In this document: positions 25,621 through 35,225 of the stretch, piece by piece
Layout: every line of letters begins with the position of its first letter
Position numbering within the stretch: position 1 is the stretch's first letter
Origin: JAUILA01 sp050289805
GTDB lineage: Bacteria; Bacteroidota; Bacteroidia; Cytophagales; Cyclobacteriaceae
Assembly (NCBI GenBank): GCA_050289805.1
Contig: JBNKGL010000009.1
Location: 66,486 to 130,485 of the forward strand
DNA: 64,000 nucleotides
Direction of reading: 5' to 3'
Translations under genes and position numbers: made by a program
Notes under the pieces: model-generated
Seen by the model: only the letters and a program-made list of their open reading frames with translations
Databases searched by the model: none
Told to the model about the DNA's origin: nothing

Positions 25621-26670
25621 ATGAAATATTTGCCCATTATCGGTCTGTGCTGTGCAATCCTGTTCAATAGCTGCGAAAAGGAAAAGCCAACGGTATCCCG
25701 ATCTCCTCAAGGTTCAGGGGGCCTGGTTGTTGAGTATTTTGTGGCTCAGCCAACCTACTTTCAAACGACTGTATCTACGACTGCAGAGATTATTCCTTCA
25801 GAAGCGGTGGTGCTCCGTGCGCCGGTTTCAGGTACCGTATTGGCCATCAATTTCAGGGAAGGCAGCTATGTTCAGAAAGGACAATCCATCATTCAGCTTG
25901 ACGACAGGGCATGGAAAGCTCAGATCAAGGGTCTGGAGGCGGAATTAAACCGACTTAAAAGCGACCTGGAACGAAAGCGCATTCTATTAAAAGTTGAAGG
26001 GGCAACCCAGCAGGAAGTGGACGTAATTGTGGCTGAAATGGCTACTATTCAGGCCCAGATGGAAGAACTTCGTGTGAACATCCAATTGGCGAATGTTTCC
26101 GCGCCGTTCAGCGGACAGGTGGGACTGCGTGATTTCAGCGTTGGTTCCTATATGGGTCAGGGCGATGAAATTACGACACTTGCCGATGTTCAGTCACTCA
26201 AGGTGGAGTTTAACCTGCCGGAGCGCTATCAGAATGAAGTAAGTATGAATATGGAGATGAATGTAATTGCCGATGCGGATACTTTCCCTGCGACGATCTA
26301 CGCCATTGATCCTATTATAAACCCGGAATCCAGAACACTGAGGGCACGGGCGCGTATCTCAAATGAGAATAAAGGCACCCTGAGGCCCGGTGTTTTTGCC
26401 ACCGTTATTTTACCTACACAGGTTTCTGAAAGTGCATTACTGGTACCCACCCAGGTGGTGGTACCGGAAATTAATGTTCAGACATTATATGTCGCAAAAA
26501 ATGGAACTGCGGTTCGAAGAGAAGTTACACTGGCCGGTCGGAATTCAGACATGGTCCAGATCGTTGCGGGATTAACACCCGGTGATACGGTTATTACAAC
26601 CGGCTTATTACAAGTGAAGGACGGCTTGCCCGTTTCCCTGGTTAAAGGCTCAAATACATTGGCACCATGA
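25621..26670 (+). CDS. RND periplasmic adaptor, AcrA/MexA-like
   Basis: A 349-residue membrane-fusion lipoprotein with lipobox LFNSC. Barrel-sandwich halves are visible at APVSGTVLAINFREGSYVQKGQ and VSAPFSGQVGLRDFSVGSYM, separated by a short coiled-coil of about 50 residues. The beta-barrel region and the C-terminal membrane-proximal domain follow (VITTGLLQVKDGLPVS). A four-base ATGA overlap joins it to the RND gene. This adaptor-pump-TolC order is the standard HAE1 arrangement and differs from the metal pump earlier in the window. It probably assembles with the next two gene products for multidrug or amphiphile efflux. Confidence 0.92.
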   Translation: MKYLPIIGLCCAILFNSCEKEKPTVSRSPQGSGGLVVEYFVAQPTYFQTTVSTTAEIIPSEAVVLRAPVSGTVLAINFREGSYVQKGQSIIQLDDRAWKAQIKGLEAELNRLKSDLERKRILLKVEGATQQEVDVIVAEMATIQAQMEELRVNIQLANVSAPFSGQVGLRDFSVGSYMGQGDEITTLADVQSLKVEFNLPERYQNEVSMNMEMNVIADADTFPATIYAIDPIINPESRTLRARARISNENKGTLRPGVFATVILPTQVSESALLVPTQVVVPEINVQTLYVAKNGTAVRREVTLAGRNSDMVQIVAGLTPGDTVITTGLLQVKDGLPVSLVKGSNTLAP

Positions 26671-29600
26671 CTCTCTCAGAATTAAGTGTTAACAGGCCTG
26701 TTTTGGCGACCGTATTCGCCATTGTTATCGTCCTGCTTGGCACAGTAGGATATTTCTCCCTGGGTGTTCGGGAATACCCCAGCGTTGATCCACCCGTCGT
26801 AACAGTTTCAACTACTTATGTAGGTGCAAATGCTGAAATCATTGAAAATCAGATCACTGAGCCACTGGAAGAATCTATCAACCAGGTTCCTGGTATTAAA
26901 AACTTAAGCTCGGTAAGTACTGATGGAAGAAGTACCATTACTGTTGAATTTCTTACAGACATTGACCTGAATAACGCGGCAAACGATGTTCGTGATAAGG
27001 TCTCCCAGGCGATCTACAGCCTCCCTCCTGATACCGAACCACCCATTGTAAGAAAATCGGATGCCGATTCCCAGTATATTTTCGGGGTATCTATCCAAAG
27101 TGATAAACGAGATCTCCTTGAGCTTACACGTATCGCGGATAAGCTCTTTAAGGAACGGCTTGAGACCATCAATGGAGTATCATCCGTTGGAATCTGGGGG
27201 GATAAGGAATACGCCATGCGCATCAAGCTGGATCCTGTACGGATGCGTGCGCTGAGGGTAACGCCACTGGATGTGAGAAATGCGGTAAACCAGCAAAATA
27301 TAGAGCTGCCAACCGGACGCCTGGAAGGAAGTGAAACGGAGCTCTCGGTTAGAACGGTTGGGCGTTTAAATACGCCAGAGGATTTCAATAACATGGTTAT
27401 TTCAGACCGGGGTTATACACTGGTCCGTCTGAAAGATGTAGGAGAAGCAAAACTGGAACCCGCATCACGCCGGTCTGTTTTACGTGGAAATGGAGTAATT
27501 CCGATGCTGGGTGTTGTACTTCAGACCCAACCAGGTTCCAACTATATTGAAATTGTTGATGAGGCCTTTAAACGGATCGAACAAATCAAAAAAGACCTGC
27601 CTGCTGATATTCAACTTGATGTTTCCTGGGATACCACCACTCCTATCAGAAAGGCATTGAAGGAAGTACGTGAAACGATTTTCCTCGCATTCGGACTGGT
27701 AGTGCTGGTGATCTTCTTTTTCCTTCGAAACTGGCGTACCACCCTCATCCCGGTTATCCTAATCCCAATTTCACTGATCGGGAGTATGGCCGTTTTGTAT
27801 GCTGTTGGATTTTCCATCAATATATTAACGCTGCTGGGTCTTGTACTTGCAACGGGTCTGGTGGTGGATGATGCCATTGTTGTGATGGAAAATATCTACT
27901 CCAAGATAGAGGACGGCATGAATCCTGTGAAGGCAGCCATGGAAGGCTCTCGCGAGGTATTCTTCGCGGTAATTGCCACTTCGATTTCACTGGTGTGTGT
28001 ATTTCTGCCCATCTTTTTCCTGGGCGGACTTACGGGCCGGCTTTTCCGTGAATTTGCGATGGTGGTTGTGGGATGTATCGTTATATCAACGTTCATTACG
28101 CTCTCATTAACCCCTATGATGAGCTCAAGGATGCTGAAGAAAAGCAAACAGAAGCTTAAAATTCAGCAAGCCCTGGGAAATTTTGTCAAGCAACTTAGCC
28201 GACGCTATGGCTACACCCTGAAACGTTTTATGAAAAATCGTTGGATCGCATTTCCGGTGGTGGCAGTTCTTGCCGGCGGGATTTATTTCCTGGCCCAATT
28301 CATTCCTTCGGAGCTCGCACCATTGGAGGATAAGGCTCGTTTCAGAGTTGTTTCCACGGCTCCAGAAGGCACATCCTATGATGCGATGGACGCTTACCAA
28401 ATTAAACTGATGCAATTGCTGGACTCCCTGCCGGAACGGGAAAACCTGCTGGGATTAACAGCTCCCTCATACGGTAGTTCAACATCCGCCAATACATCGT
28501 TTGTACGTGTGGCACTGACACCACCGGAAGAACGCGAACGGTCACAAATGGAAATTGTCGCCGACATCAACGCCCGTCTTAGAAATTATAATTTTGCACA
28601 GTCTTTTGTTATCCAGGAGCCCACCATCAGCGCAAGCCGCGGTGCCGGCGGAAGCCTCCCGGTCCAGGTTGTTCTCCAGGCGCCGGATTTCGAACGACTT
28701 CGTGATAAAATCCCTGAATTCCTCGAAAAAGCTCGCCAAAACCCGGTTTTTGAGGTAGTGACGATTGACCTGAAATTCAATAAACCCGAATACAAAATCG
28801 AAATTAACCGGGATAAAGCCCTGGGTATGGGCATTAGCGTTGCAGATATTTCCCAAACGCTACAGACGTATCTTTCGGAACAACGCATTGGTTATTTTGT
28901 GAAAGATGGTAAGCAATACTATGTGATTGCGGAGGCAGAAATGAAGAACAGGAATGAACCGATGGATCTGCGGAACATGAGCGTACGAAGCAATACGGGC
29001 GACATGATCTCTCTCGACAACCTGGTACAAATGGAGTTGGTAAGCCGCCCTCCCAGCCTGTTAAGGTACAACCGGTATTCCTCTGCCACAGTATCGGCTT
29101 CGCCAGCAGAAGGATATTCAATTGCCGATGGAATAGAAGAAATGGAATCCCTGGCGGATGAAGTGTTAGGTGAGTCATTCAGCACAGAGCTGGCAGGTAG
29201 TTCTTCTGATTTCCAGGAAAGCTCTGCTGATATCGTACTGGTATTTATTTTTGCACTCACGCTTGTATATCTGACCCTGGCCGGGCAATTTGAAAGTTTC
29301 CGTGATCCTTTGACTATCATGTTTACTGTACCCCTTGCCCTTGCAGGCGCTATGTTGTCGTTGTATTTCTTTGGACATACTTTAAATATTTTCAGTCAGA
29401 TCGGAATGATCGTACTCATCGGTATCGTTACAAAGAATGGAATTCTCATCGTGGAGTTTGCGAATCAGAAAAGGGATGCCGGCATGAGCCGTTATTATGC
29501 AGCCATTGAGGCGGCCGAACAGCGATTCAGGCCAATTCTGATGACCAGTCTTTCAACGGTTCTGGGTGTTCTGCCGATTGCACTGGCACTTGGTGAATCA

Positions 29601-29744
29601 TCAACCAGCCGCATCCCCATGGGAATCGCAATTATCGGCGGACTCCTTTTTTCACTATTACTTACGCTGTACATCATTCCGGCGGTTTATTCATACCTCG
29701 CGAGTTCTACACCGCGAAATTTAGTTGAAAAGCAAAATGCATAA
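26667..29744 (+). CDS. RND multidrug efflux transporter, HAE1 family
   Basis: A 1025-residue inner membrane pump. The N-terminal helix begins LSELSVNRPVLATVFAIVIVLL. Membrane segment 4 contains the proton-relay pair Asp401-Asp402 in LVVDDAIVVMEN, and the family motif GIVTKNGILIVEFAN lies near residue 925. The DD-type relay separates it from the HME-type metal pump in this window. The order adaptor-pump-TolC, with ATGA and eight-base overlaps, gives a complete tripartite system. The substrate is unknown; HAE1 pumps usually export hydrophobic or amphiphilic toxins. No local regulator gene is adjacent. Confidence 0.94.
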   Translation: MTLSELSVNRPVLATVFAIVIVLLGTVGYFSLGVREYPSVDPPVVTVSTTYVGANAEIIENQITEPLEESINQVPGIKNLSSVSTDGRSTITVEFLTDIDLNNAANDVRDKVSQAIYSLPPDTEPPIVRKSDADSQYIFGVSIQSDKRDLLELTRIADKLFKERLETINGVSSVGIWGDKEYAMRIKLDPVRMRALRVTPLDVRNAVNQQNIELPTGRLEGSETELSVRTVGRLNTPEDFNNMVISDRGYTLVRLKDVGEAKLEPASRRSVLRGNGVIPMLGVVLQTQPGSNYIEIVDEAFKRIEQIKKDLPADIQLDVSWDTTTPIRKALKEVRETIFLAFGLVVLVIFFFLRNWRTTLIPVILIPISLIGSMAVLYAVGFSINILTLLGLVLATGLVVDDAIVVMENIYSKIEDGMNPVKAAMEGSREVFFAVIATSISLVCVFLPIFFLGGLTGRLFREFAMVVVGCIVISTFITLSLTPMMSSRMLKKSKQKLKIQQALGNFVKQLSRRYGYTLKRFMKNRWIAFPVVAVLAGGIYFLAQFIPSELAPLEDKARFRVVSTAPEGTSYDAMDAYQIKLMQLLDSLPERENLLGLTAPSYGSSTSANTSFVRVALTPPEERERSQMEIVADINARLRNYNFAQSFVIQEPTISASRGAGGSLPVQVVLQAPDFERLRDKIPEFLEKARQNPVFEVVTIDLKFNKPEYKIEINRDKALGMGISVADISQTLQTYLSEQRIGYFVKDGKQYYVIAEAEMKNRNEPMDLRNMSVRSNTGDMISLDNLVQMELVSRPPSLLRYNRYSSATVSASPAEGYSIADGIEEMESLADEVLGESFSTELAGSSSDFQESSADIVLVFIFALTLVYLTLAGQFESFRDPLTIMFTVPLALAGAMLSLYFFGHTLNIFSQIGMIVLIGIVTKNGILIVEFANQKRDAGMSRYYAAIEAAEQRFRPILMTSLSTVLGVLPIALALGESSTSRIPMGIAIIGGLLFSLLLTLYIIPAVYSYLASSTPRNLVEKQNA

Positions 29745-31038
29745 ATTCATATTCCTGGCCTTATTTTGCCTGTCACTCACGGCAGGTGCACAACCCCTTG
29801 AGTCGTTCATCCAGGAGGCATTGGAGGCAAATTATGATATCCGAATTGTTCGTGAAGAATCTGATATTGCCCTCAATAATAATACCCCGGGAAATGCCGG
29901 TTTTCTTCCTGTCATCGATGCGGGCGGACAGTACCAGGTTAGTGAAAATAATACGGTGCAGAATTTCTTTGACGGATCAACACGCGAAGGGGCTGGCGCA
30001 CGAAATACAGGTCTCAACGGAGATATAAGCCTTAACTGGACCCTTTTCGATGGTTTCAGAATGTTCGCTAACCGGGACAGGTTTGGATACCTGGAATCCA
30101 TCGGTCAGTCCAACGTACGTTTCTTTGTTGATCAGACCATTGCAGACCTCACCGCTGTTTATTACCAGATTGTAAAGGAATACCGGGTTCTGGATATTCT
30201 TGAATCATCGCTTGAAGTTTCAAGGTACAGGTTTCGTCTTGAAAATGCGAGAAAGCAGGTGGGTGCGGGTACAGCGCTTGACTATAACCAGGCCCTTGTT
30301 GATTACCGCAGCGACAGCAGCCTGATCATTCAGCAGAAAGGACTTATACGTCAGCTTGAGATTGAGCTCAACCGGATTTCAAACCGGAACCTTGATGATT
30401 CACTACAGCACACCAACGATATACCGCTGGAGATGAATCTTCCATCACGCGAACAAATGGAATCCCTCGCGATGGAAAACAATCAGAACCTGGCTGTTTC
30501 ACGATTGAATGAACTTATTGCTGAGTCGGATATCCGAATTGCACAGTCAGCCCGCTACCCTACTGTTGACCTGTTTGGAAATTATACCTACAACAGGTCT
30601 ACGAGTGAAATTGGATTTGTCGAATCGAACCGAAGTTATGGACCACAACTGGGCGTTCGTGTGCGAATGAATCTTTACAATGGTGGAAATATTAACCGGG
30701 AAGTGAGAAATGCCCAAATGCAACGGAATATTGCAGAACTCAACCGGGAATCGGTCGAGTTAGGTGTTCGTGCCGAGATCTATCAGCAAATGATCATATA
30801 CCAGGCATTAATAAGACGCCTGTCGATTGCAGAAGAAAATGTTGTATCAGCCGGACGTGCACTGGATGTCGCCAGGGCACAGCTGAATGAAGGCGCGATC
30901 AATGGAGTTGATTTCCGTGTGGTTCAGCTTACCCTGATCAACGTTCGCAACAACCGTGAACAAATCCTTTATTCCCTGAAAGCCGTGGAGATTAATCTTC
31001 TCAGATTGATGGGCCGGGTATCCAATTATTTCCTGTAA
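29737..31038 (+). CDS. TolC family outer-membrane channel of the HAE1 pump
   Basis: A 433-residue protein. A signal peptide runs to about GAQP, followed by two long helical hairpins with typical TolC spacing and YNGGNINREVRNAQ and ARAQLNEGAI elements. I take the ATG at 29737, which gives a clean signal peptide, rather than an upstream in-frame TTG. It overlaps the RND gene by eight bases. It is the third component of the tripartite pump. It ends 20 bases from a convergent gene, without an obvious hairpin terminator. Confidence 0.9.
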   Translation: MHKFIFLALFCLSLTAGAQPLESFIQEALEANYDIRIVREESDIALNNNTPGNAGFLPVIDAGGQYQVSENNTVQNFFDGSTREGAGARNTGLNGDISLNWTLFDGFRMFANRDRFGYLESIGQSNVRFFVDQTIADLTAVYYQIVKEYRVLDILESSLEVSRYRFRLENARKQVGAGTALDYNQALVDYRSDSSLIIQQKGLIRQLEIELNRISNRNLDDSLQHTNDIPLEMNLPSREQMESLAMENNQNLAVSRLNELIAESDIRIAQSARYPTVDLFGNYTYNRSTSEIGFVESNRSYGPQLGVRVRMNLYNGGNINREVRNAQMQRNIAELNRESVELGVRAEIYQQMIIYQALIRRLSIAEENVVSAGRALDVARAQLNEGAINGVDFRVVQLTLINVRNNREQILYSLKAVEINLLRLMGRVSNYFL

Positions 31039-31058
31039 TACTACCTTCATTCGTTTTA

Positions 31059-31499
31059 TCAGATTCCCAGGGTTGGCAAGTGTTTGACCTTATGATAATT
31101 GAGCGTGGCTTTTATGCACGATTTTAATTCTTTTTCAGGAATGGTATCATTCAGGTGAAAAATAATCGCCCTGCTGCCCTCAAAGGTAAAAGTGTTTTCA
31201 AATACCGTTCTAAATGTTTCCACCAGCTTGCTGGTGCATTTGAAATAAACCGCATATTGGTCTGGGCTTTTCGGTTTCCAATCCATACGAAGAGTAGACC
31301 CGTTCCTCGTTATAAATGAGGGCTCACCCCACTTCAGTGTTTCTTCAATATATGAAATGCCATCAATCTCCCTTGCGGCTTCGAGAACCAACGATCTGAG
31401 TGCGAGCATCTTCTTCCGTATGTCGGAAGGATAGCTGCTAAAAATTTGTTCCACTACAGGATCTGTCCTTATTTCCAGATGGTTCACTATTTTATTCAT
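31059..31499 (-). CDS. DUF1801 domain protein
   Basis: A 146-residue cytosolic protein of the DUF1801 (YdhG-like) family. MLALRSLVLEAA, EETLKWGEPSF and the YAVYFKCTSKLVE region are typical. DUF1801 proteins have a beta-rich fold of unknown biochemical function. Its start overlaps the end of the DUF6090 gene upstream by eight bases, so the two are translationally coupled. It is the last gene of the minus-strand run, converging on the TolC gene. Confidence 0.82.
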   Translation of the reverse strand: MNKIVNHLEIRTDPVVEQIFSSYPSDIRKKMLALRSLVLEAAREIDGISYIEETLKWGEPSFITRNGSTLRMDWKPKSPDQYAVYFKCTSKLVETFRTVFENTFTFEGSRAIIFHLNDTIPEKELKSCIKATLNYHKVKHLPTLGI

Positions 31500-32256
31500 T
31501 AAGTTCCATACGAATCAGCTGCAGCAATTCATTAATGGAGGCACTGATTTCAACGAGATAGTTCCTGCCGGTAGAAAAAATACCAAAAATATCCTTGCAC
31601 TCATTGGCAAGTTCAAGATAATGTTCCTTAAAAAGGTCGGGGTCAGCATGACTCAGAATGACAAAATCCGGGTTGTACTCACCGATAAATCCAATCTTCT
31701 GGCGAAGCACCGGCCCAAGTTGATAGTGGTACTTTTGATCAATAATCGCATCCACATTTTCATATCGCTTATATTGAAAATCATACAGGTTTATCAGCAA
31801 TTCCTTTATTCGCGCTGATTTCAACAGATCGATGCCATCATTCGAAACGATAAGATCATAAACCCCTGTCTTCGGGAAAAAACTCAGTGAAGCACTTGCA
31901 ATGTGTGTAACGAAAAGATCAAGGCTGTCCTTATCGATTTGCAATTGATTTGATCCATTTAAAATTAACTTTCTGTGGACTTCAAGGCTTTGGGTCTGAA
32001 TTCGAATAATATTTTCCACTTCAGCAGAATCCTGCTCAAGCGATGTAAGAAGATTGGCATACACATCCCTGGCCATTATTTCCGCTTTCCTGTCTTCATT
32101 CCAGTTGTTGATGGACAGGGCGATCAGAATTCCAATCACTACCAGCACAACTTCTCCAAACGCGTAAACCAGATACCTGCCCAAGGGTGAGGCAGGTTTG
32201 GCTAAACTGCTTTCTGAAAGTAAACGCTGCCGGATTTTACGGAAGAATTGAATCAT
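31492..32256 (-). CDS. DUF6090 family membrane protein (copy 1)
   Basis: A 254-residue protein. A basic N-terminus (MIQFFRKIRQRLLSES) is followed by one membrane helix in GEVVLVVIGILIALSINNWNED, the hallmark of DUF6090. A long predicted helical domain of about 190 residues follows on the other side of the membrane. This copy diverges from the two others in the second half. It is flanked three bases upstream by a small membrane protein gene and overlaps the DUF1801 gene downstream. No enzymatic motif is seen; function is unknown. Confidence 0.87.
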   Translation of the reverse strand: MIQFFRKIRQRLLSESSLAKPASPLGRYLVYAFGEVVLVVIGILIALSINNWNEDRKAEIMARDVYANLLTSLEQDSAEVENIIRIQTQSLEVHRKLILNGSNQLQIDKDSLDLFVTHIASASLSFFPKTGVYDLIVSNDGIDLLKSARIKELLINLYDFQYKRYENVDAIIDQKYHYQLGPVLRQKIGFIGEYNPDFVILSHADPDLFKEHYLELANECKDIFGIFSTGRNYLVEISASINELLQLIRMELNE

Positions 32257-32258
32257 TA

Positions 32259-32525
32259 TTAAAAGAAGCTACTGAAGGTTATGACTGCACAAATGCCCAA
32301 CAATAAAAGACTTATGATCATCAGTAAATCGGCTTTTTGCCTGAAAATAAATCTTATTCCGATTACTATAAAAACGATCTGAGCCAGGAGAAATGGAATG
32401 GATAGTAATTCTCCCAATACTGAGATCAACTGGTAATCAAGCTGAAAGTAATAGGCCAGGTAAATCAGGACAAAATATAGAACTATGCCAAAATTAATGA
32501 GGGTAAGCTTACGCTGAGTAGTCAT
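32259..32525 (-). CDS. Small hypothetical membrane protein
   Basis: An 88-residue very hydrophobic protein with about three membrane segments and a basic loop (FRQKADLL). The family is not recognised. It lies three bases before DUF6090 copy 1 in the same direction and is probably co-translated. Proteins of this size and composition can modulate larger membrane partners, but I see no specific evidence. Confidence 0.65.
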   Translation of the reverse strand: MTTQRKLTLINFGIVLYFVLIYLAYYFQLDYQLISVLGELLSIPFLLAQIVFIVIGIRFIFRQKADLLMIISLLLLGICAVITFSSFF

Positions 32526-32580
32526 AAAAAGAATTAAATCATTTAATGAATTACTGGAGGGACAACTGATTATTCAACCA

Positions 32581-33051
32581 CTAATCCCATTTCATTTCCT
32601 GAATATTCACGCCAAAAGCTTCCGATAACTTATACTCCGATGGAGTTAAACTTATCATGATTGCGGTTGATACTGCCGTCAGGCCCAGCATCGGCATATA
32701 ACCTGTTTTGAAGGCACTTACCACAGCAAATAATCCAGCTACTTCAAGAACTGACAACCGAATTAAATGCCCGGTCTGATAGACTCCCATCAACTGATTT
32801 GCAGAATTCGGGTTTTGAGGGCGGTTATTTTTAAGGTATGTCTTAAAGATTATGGATGAAACAGGAATGGCAATAGCCAGCATTATTACCGCCACATACA
32901 GAAACACGTTTTTTAATTCGGGTGATTCACCAACGGACCCGGCATAATTGAAATACAACACCACAAGGCTGAATAAAACCGGCATAAGTGTGATAGTCCA
33001 GTGAATAGTCTTCATGACCTTCATTGCAGAAGATAACTTTGCTTCGTTCAT
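32581..33051 (-). CDS. Hypothetical four-helix membrane protein
   Basis: A 156-residue membrane protein with roughly four hydrophobic segments and a short charged loop (KTYLKNNRPQNPNSANQ) after the second. I do not recognise the family. It is in the same direction as the small membrane protein 55 bases downstream and the AHSA1 protein 48 bases upstream, so it may belong to one transcript with DUF6090 copy 1. It has no signal peptide other than the first membrane segment. Confidence 0.65.
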   Translation of the reverse strand: MNEAKLSSAMKVMKTIHWTITLMPVLFSLVVLYFNYAGSVGESPELKNVFLYVAVIMLAIAIPVSSIIFKTYLKNNRPQNPNSANQLMGVYQTGHLIRLSVLEVAGLFAVVSAFKTGYMPMLGLTAVSTAIMISLTPSEYKLSEAFGVNIQEMKWD

Positions 33052-33099
33052 TATCTTATTGTTTCGTTATTCAAATTGAAAATCATAGCTCTACATGAA

Positions 33100-33513
33100 T
33101 TAAATCGATTCAGCATATTTCTTAAAATTATCCAGAATTGCCTGCCAGCCCATACGTTGCAGGTCAACACTATTCTGATTTTCCGCTTCAAAGGTCTCTA
33201 CCACTCGGGTTTCCCCCGCCTCTATCGGAATGAATTTAACCGATACATTTCTGCCGTCGTCGATAAGATGTTCCAGTAATTCATTCGGAACTATTTTGGT
33301 AAAGGTGCCGGTATAATCAAAACCCATCGAGCCATCCCTGGCCGCCATATGGTATTTCAGCTTTCCTCCTACTTCAAGGTCGTTTTCCGCAGCCGGACAA
33401 TGCCAGTCGGGTGATGCAGAATTCCAGTTTACAATATGTTCAGGGTTTGTCCATGCTTCCCAAACTTTCTCAACCGATTGATGAATTGTTGTTTCTACGG
33501 TGATTGATTCCAT
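33100..33513 (-). CDS. SRPBCC/AHSA1-like protein
   Basis: A 137-residue START-like (SRPBCC) protein of the AHSA1 group. VETTIHQSVEKVWEAWTNPEHI is the typical N-terminus. DYTGTFTKIVPNELLEHLID and RVVETFEAENQNSVDLQRMGWQAILDNF form the remaining family landmarks. It has a helix-grip pocket for a hydrophobic ligand, but the ligand is unknown. The gene lies 26 bases after the DUF5694 gene. This kind of protein is a frequent hitchhiker near VOC and DUF1801 genes in Bacteroidota. Confidence 0.85.
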   Translation of the reverse strand: MESITVETTIHQSVEKVWEAWTNPEHIVNWNSASPDWHCPAAENDLEVGGKLKYHMAARDGSMGFDYTGTFTKIVPNELLEHLIDDGRNVSVKFIPIEAGETRVVETFEAENQNSVDLQRMGWQAILDNFKKYAESI

Positions 33514-33539
33514 GATCTTTTTAAATAATTAAATCGTTG

Positions 33540-34421
33540 TTATTTTAAATAATCGGCCACCTCCACATATTCCATATCGCCCCGGTCTATAATCAGGTCT
33601 TTTAATACTGCGCGATGTCCTGCTCCGATGATGACTAAAATACGGTCATCTTTACTTTCAATGGTTCCGGCAATATTTTTTAGAATGACGAAATTTCGTT
33701 TCCACCAGGTAGCTGCAAAATTTGCTCCCGCCTCATCTATGCTGTCCCCCCAGTTCAGGGTATTTCCAATGTAAGCTTCATTGGTTTCCCGATCTTTGGA
33801 ATCATTATTGGTCCGTGCCAGATACGCCGAAATGCGCATAGTATCAAGTGCCTCATTTTCCTTCGCCACATATTCCTGAATGTTTTTAATGAAGTCCTCA
33901 AATTCAGACATTTTATTATGCCTCTGACAGTATTCCACAAGCCCGTCTCCCGGCAGATCCAATTGATAATCAATGGCATATAACTGATCTAGTCCCAAAT
34001 TCTCCGCCAGCCTGAAACCAACCTGGTCAATTTCATTCACCGTAAGTGAGTCTTCCCTTGCAAGATATTTTATGAAACGTTCCTGCAAACGGTCCTGCCT
34101 CTCTTTAGGGTATTCAACAAGTATTTTGGTAGGCCTGAAGGCTTCAAGCTGGGAAACAAGTTCCTTAATATCGTCCTGTCTCCGTTTACCAAAGGGATCG
34201 GCCATATGCATGGATGCCAGGTCTCCGGAGCTTCCGCCAAAATGAAAAACACCCAGAACCGATACCTTTGCCGCATCAGACTGTATTGGTTCAGGCCCTT
34301 CATCCTCCTGACCAGTATTTACAGGATCAGATACACAACCGGTGGCAAGGGCGACAAAAAGAAACAGGCAGATGATGCCGTTGAAATAATATTTTTGTGC
34401 AGTATTCAGAGATTTATCCAT
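33540..34421 (-). CDS. DUF5694 lipoprotein
   Basis: A 293-residue protein with a lipobox in ALATGC. After a short acidic linker the domain starts at VSVLGVFHFGG, the DUF5694 signature, continues with PTKILVEYPKERQ and ends with ILVIIGAGHRAVLKDLI. The GxFHF and late GAGH motifs suggest a TraB-like or nucleotidase-like enzyme fold with His at the active site, but no reaction is established. It lies 14 bases after DUF6090 copy 2 in the same operon. Confidence 0.83.
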   Translation of the reverse strand: MDKSLNTAQKYYFNGIICLFLFVALATGCVSDPVNTGQEDEGPEPIQSDAAKVSVLGVFHFGGSSGDLASMHMADPFGKRRQDDIKELVSQLEAFRPTKILVEYPKERQDRLQERFIKYLAREDSLTVNEIDQVGFRLAENLGLDQLYAIDYQLDLPGDGLVEYCQRHNKMSEFEDFIKNIQEYVAKENEALDTMRISAYLARTNNDSKDRETNEAYIGNTLNWGDSIDEAGANFAATWWKRNFVILKNIAGTIESKDDRILVIIGAGHRAVLKDLIIDRGDMEYVEVADYLK

Positions 34422-34435
34422 GTTGAGATGTGGGG

Positions 34436-35215
34436 TTAGTTGGAAAATTCACTTTGTCCGTTTTCAATATCCAAAATTATTTCTTTCGCCAGTAAAATGG
34501 CTTTTGAATAAAACTGCGCCAGCCTGATCGCCTGGTACCTTCTGCCATTCACCATGATCTCCAGTCTTTTGTCTGCGATAACACTTGCTAAATCAACATT
34601 ATCAACGGGTCGTGGATCATCCACATAAAAATTTGCCTGGCTGGGCCACGGGTTCGTTTTATTGTAAATCCAGAAATAATTTTCCTTTACATAGGGCTCA
34701 AACATCGTTTTTATTTCGGCATTGGCATTGATTTCCCGGCTTTCCAGTTGCTCTATGTGCCTGTAATATTCCAGGATCCTTGTCTGAAGCTCCGCATCAA
34801 TATAGGATAAACCGTTCGAATTCAGTAGCGCCCCAAAACCACTGTCGTTCACTTCTATGTTGCGCTCGTACATGAGGAATATTAAATACTTCTGAATATT
34901 GTTATCAACAGGAATTTTGGTTTTAAACTGATCCAAAAAGGTATTTGAAAATATCAGCGTACTATCCGTTTCTGCCAACAGAATTTCCGCCTGGGCAACA
35001 TCATCCAGGAGGTTGAGTTTGATAGTGGCCAAATGTTTCTCTGCCTGTTGACGATTAGTTCTTTCGGAATTCCAGTTATTAATGGAGAGGGCAATCAAAA
35101 TCCCGATCACGACCAATAAAATTTCACCTATTGCATATTTCAAATACCGGCCTGATTTTCCGGCTTTGTCTTTATCGATAAGATTATATCTGATTCTTCT
35201 GAAAAGATTTATCAT
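34436..35215 (-). CDS. DUF6090 family membrane protein (copy 2)
   Basis: A 259-residue protein with the same plan as copies 1 and 3: basic N-terminus, YAIGEILLVVIGILIALSIN membrane helix with conserved NNWNSE end, then a helical domain. The C-terminal third (FYVDDPRPVDNVDLASV and RRYQAIRLAQFYSKAI) closely resembles copy 3 and not copy 1, so copies 2 and 3 are the more recent paralogues. It is 10 bases after the nucleoside-hydrolase-like gene and 14 before DUF5694. Confidence 0.88.
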   Translation of the reverse strand: MINLFRRIRYNLIDKDKAGKSGRYLKYAIGEILLVVIGILIALSINNWNSERTNRQQAEKHLATIKLNLLDDVAQAEILLAETDSTLIFSNTFLDQFKTKIPVDNNIQKYLIFLMYERNIEVNDSGFGALLNSNGLSYIDAELQTRILEYYRHIEQLESREINANAEIKTMFEPYVKENYFWIYNKTNPWPSQANFYVDDPRPVDNVDLASVIADKRLEIMVNGRRYQAIRLAQFYSKAILLAKEIILDIENGQSEFSN

Positions 35216-35225
35216 TCAGTTGATG

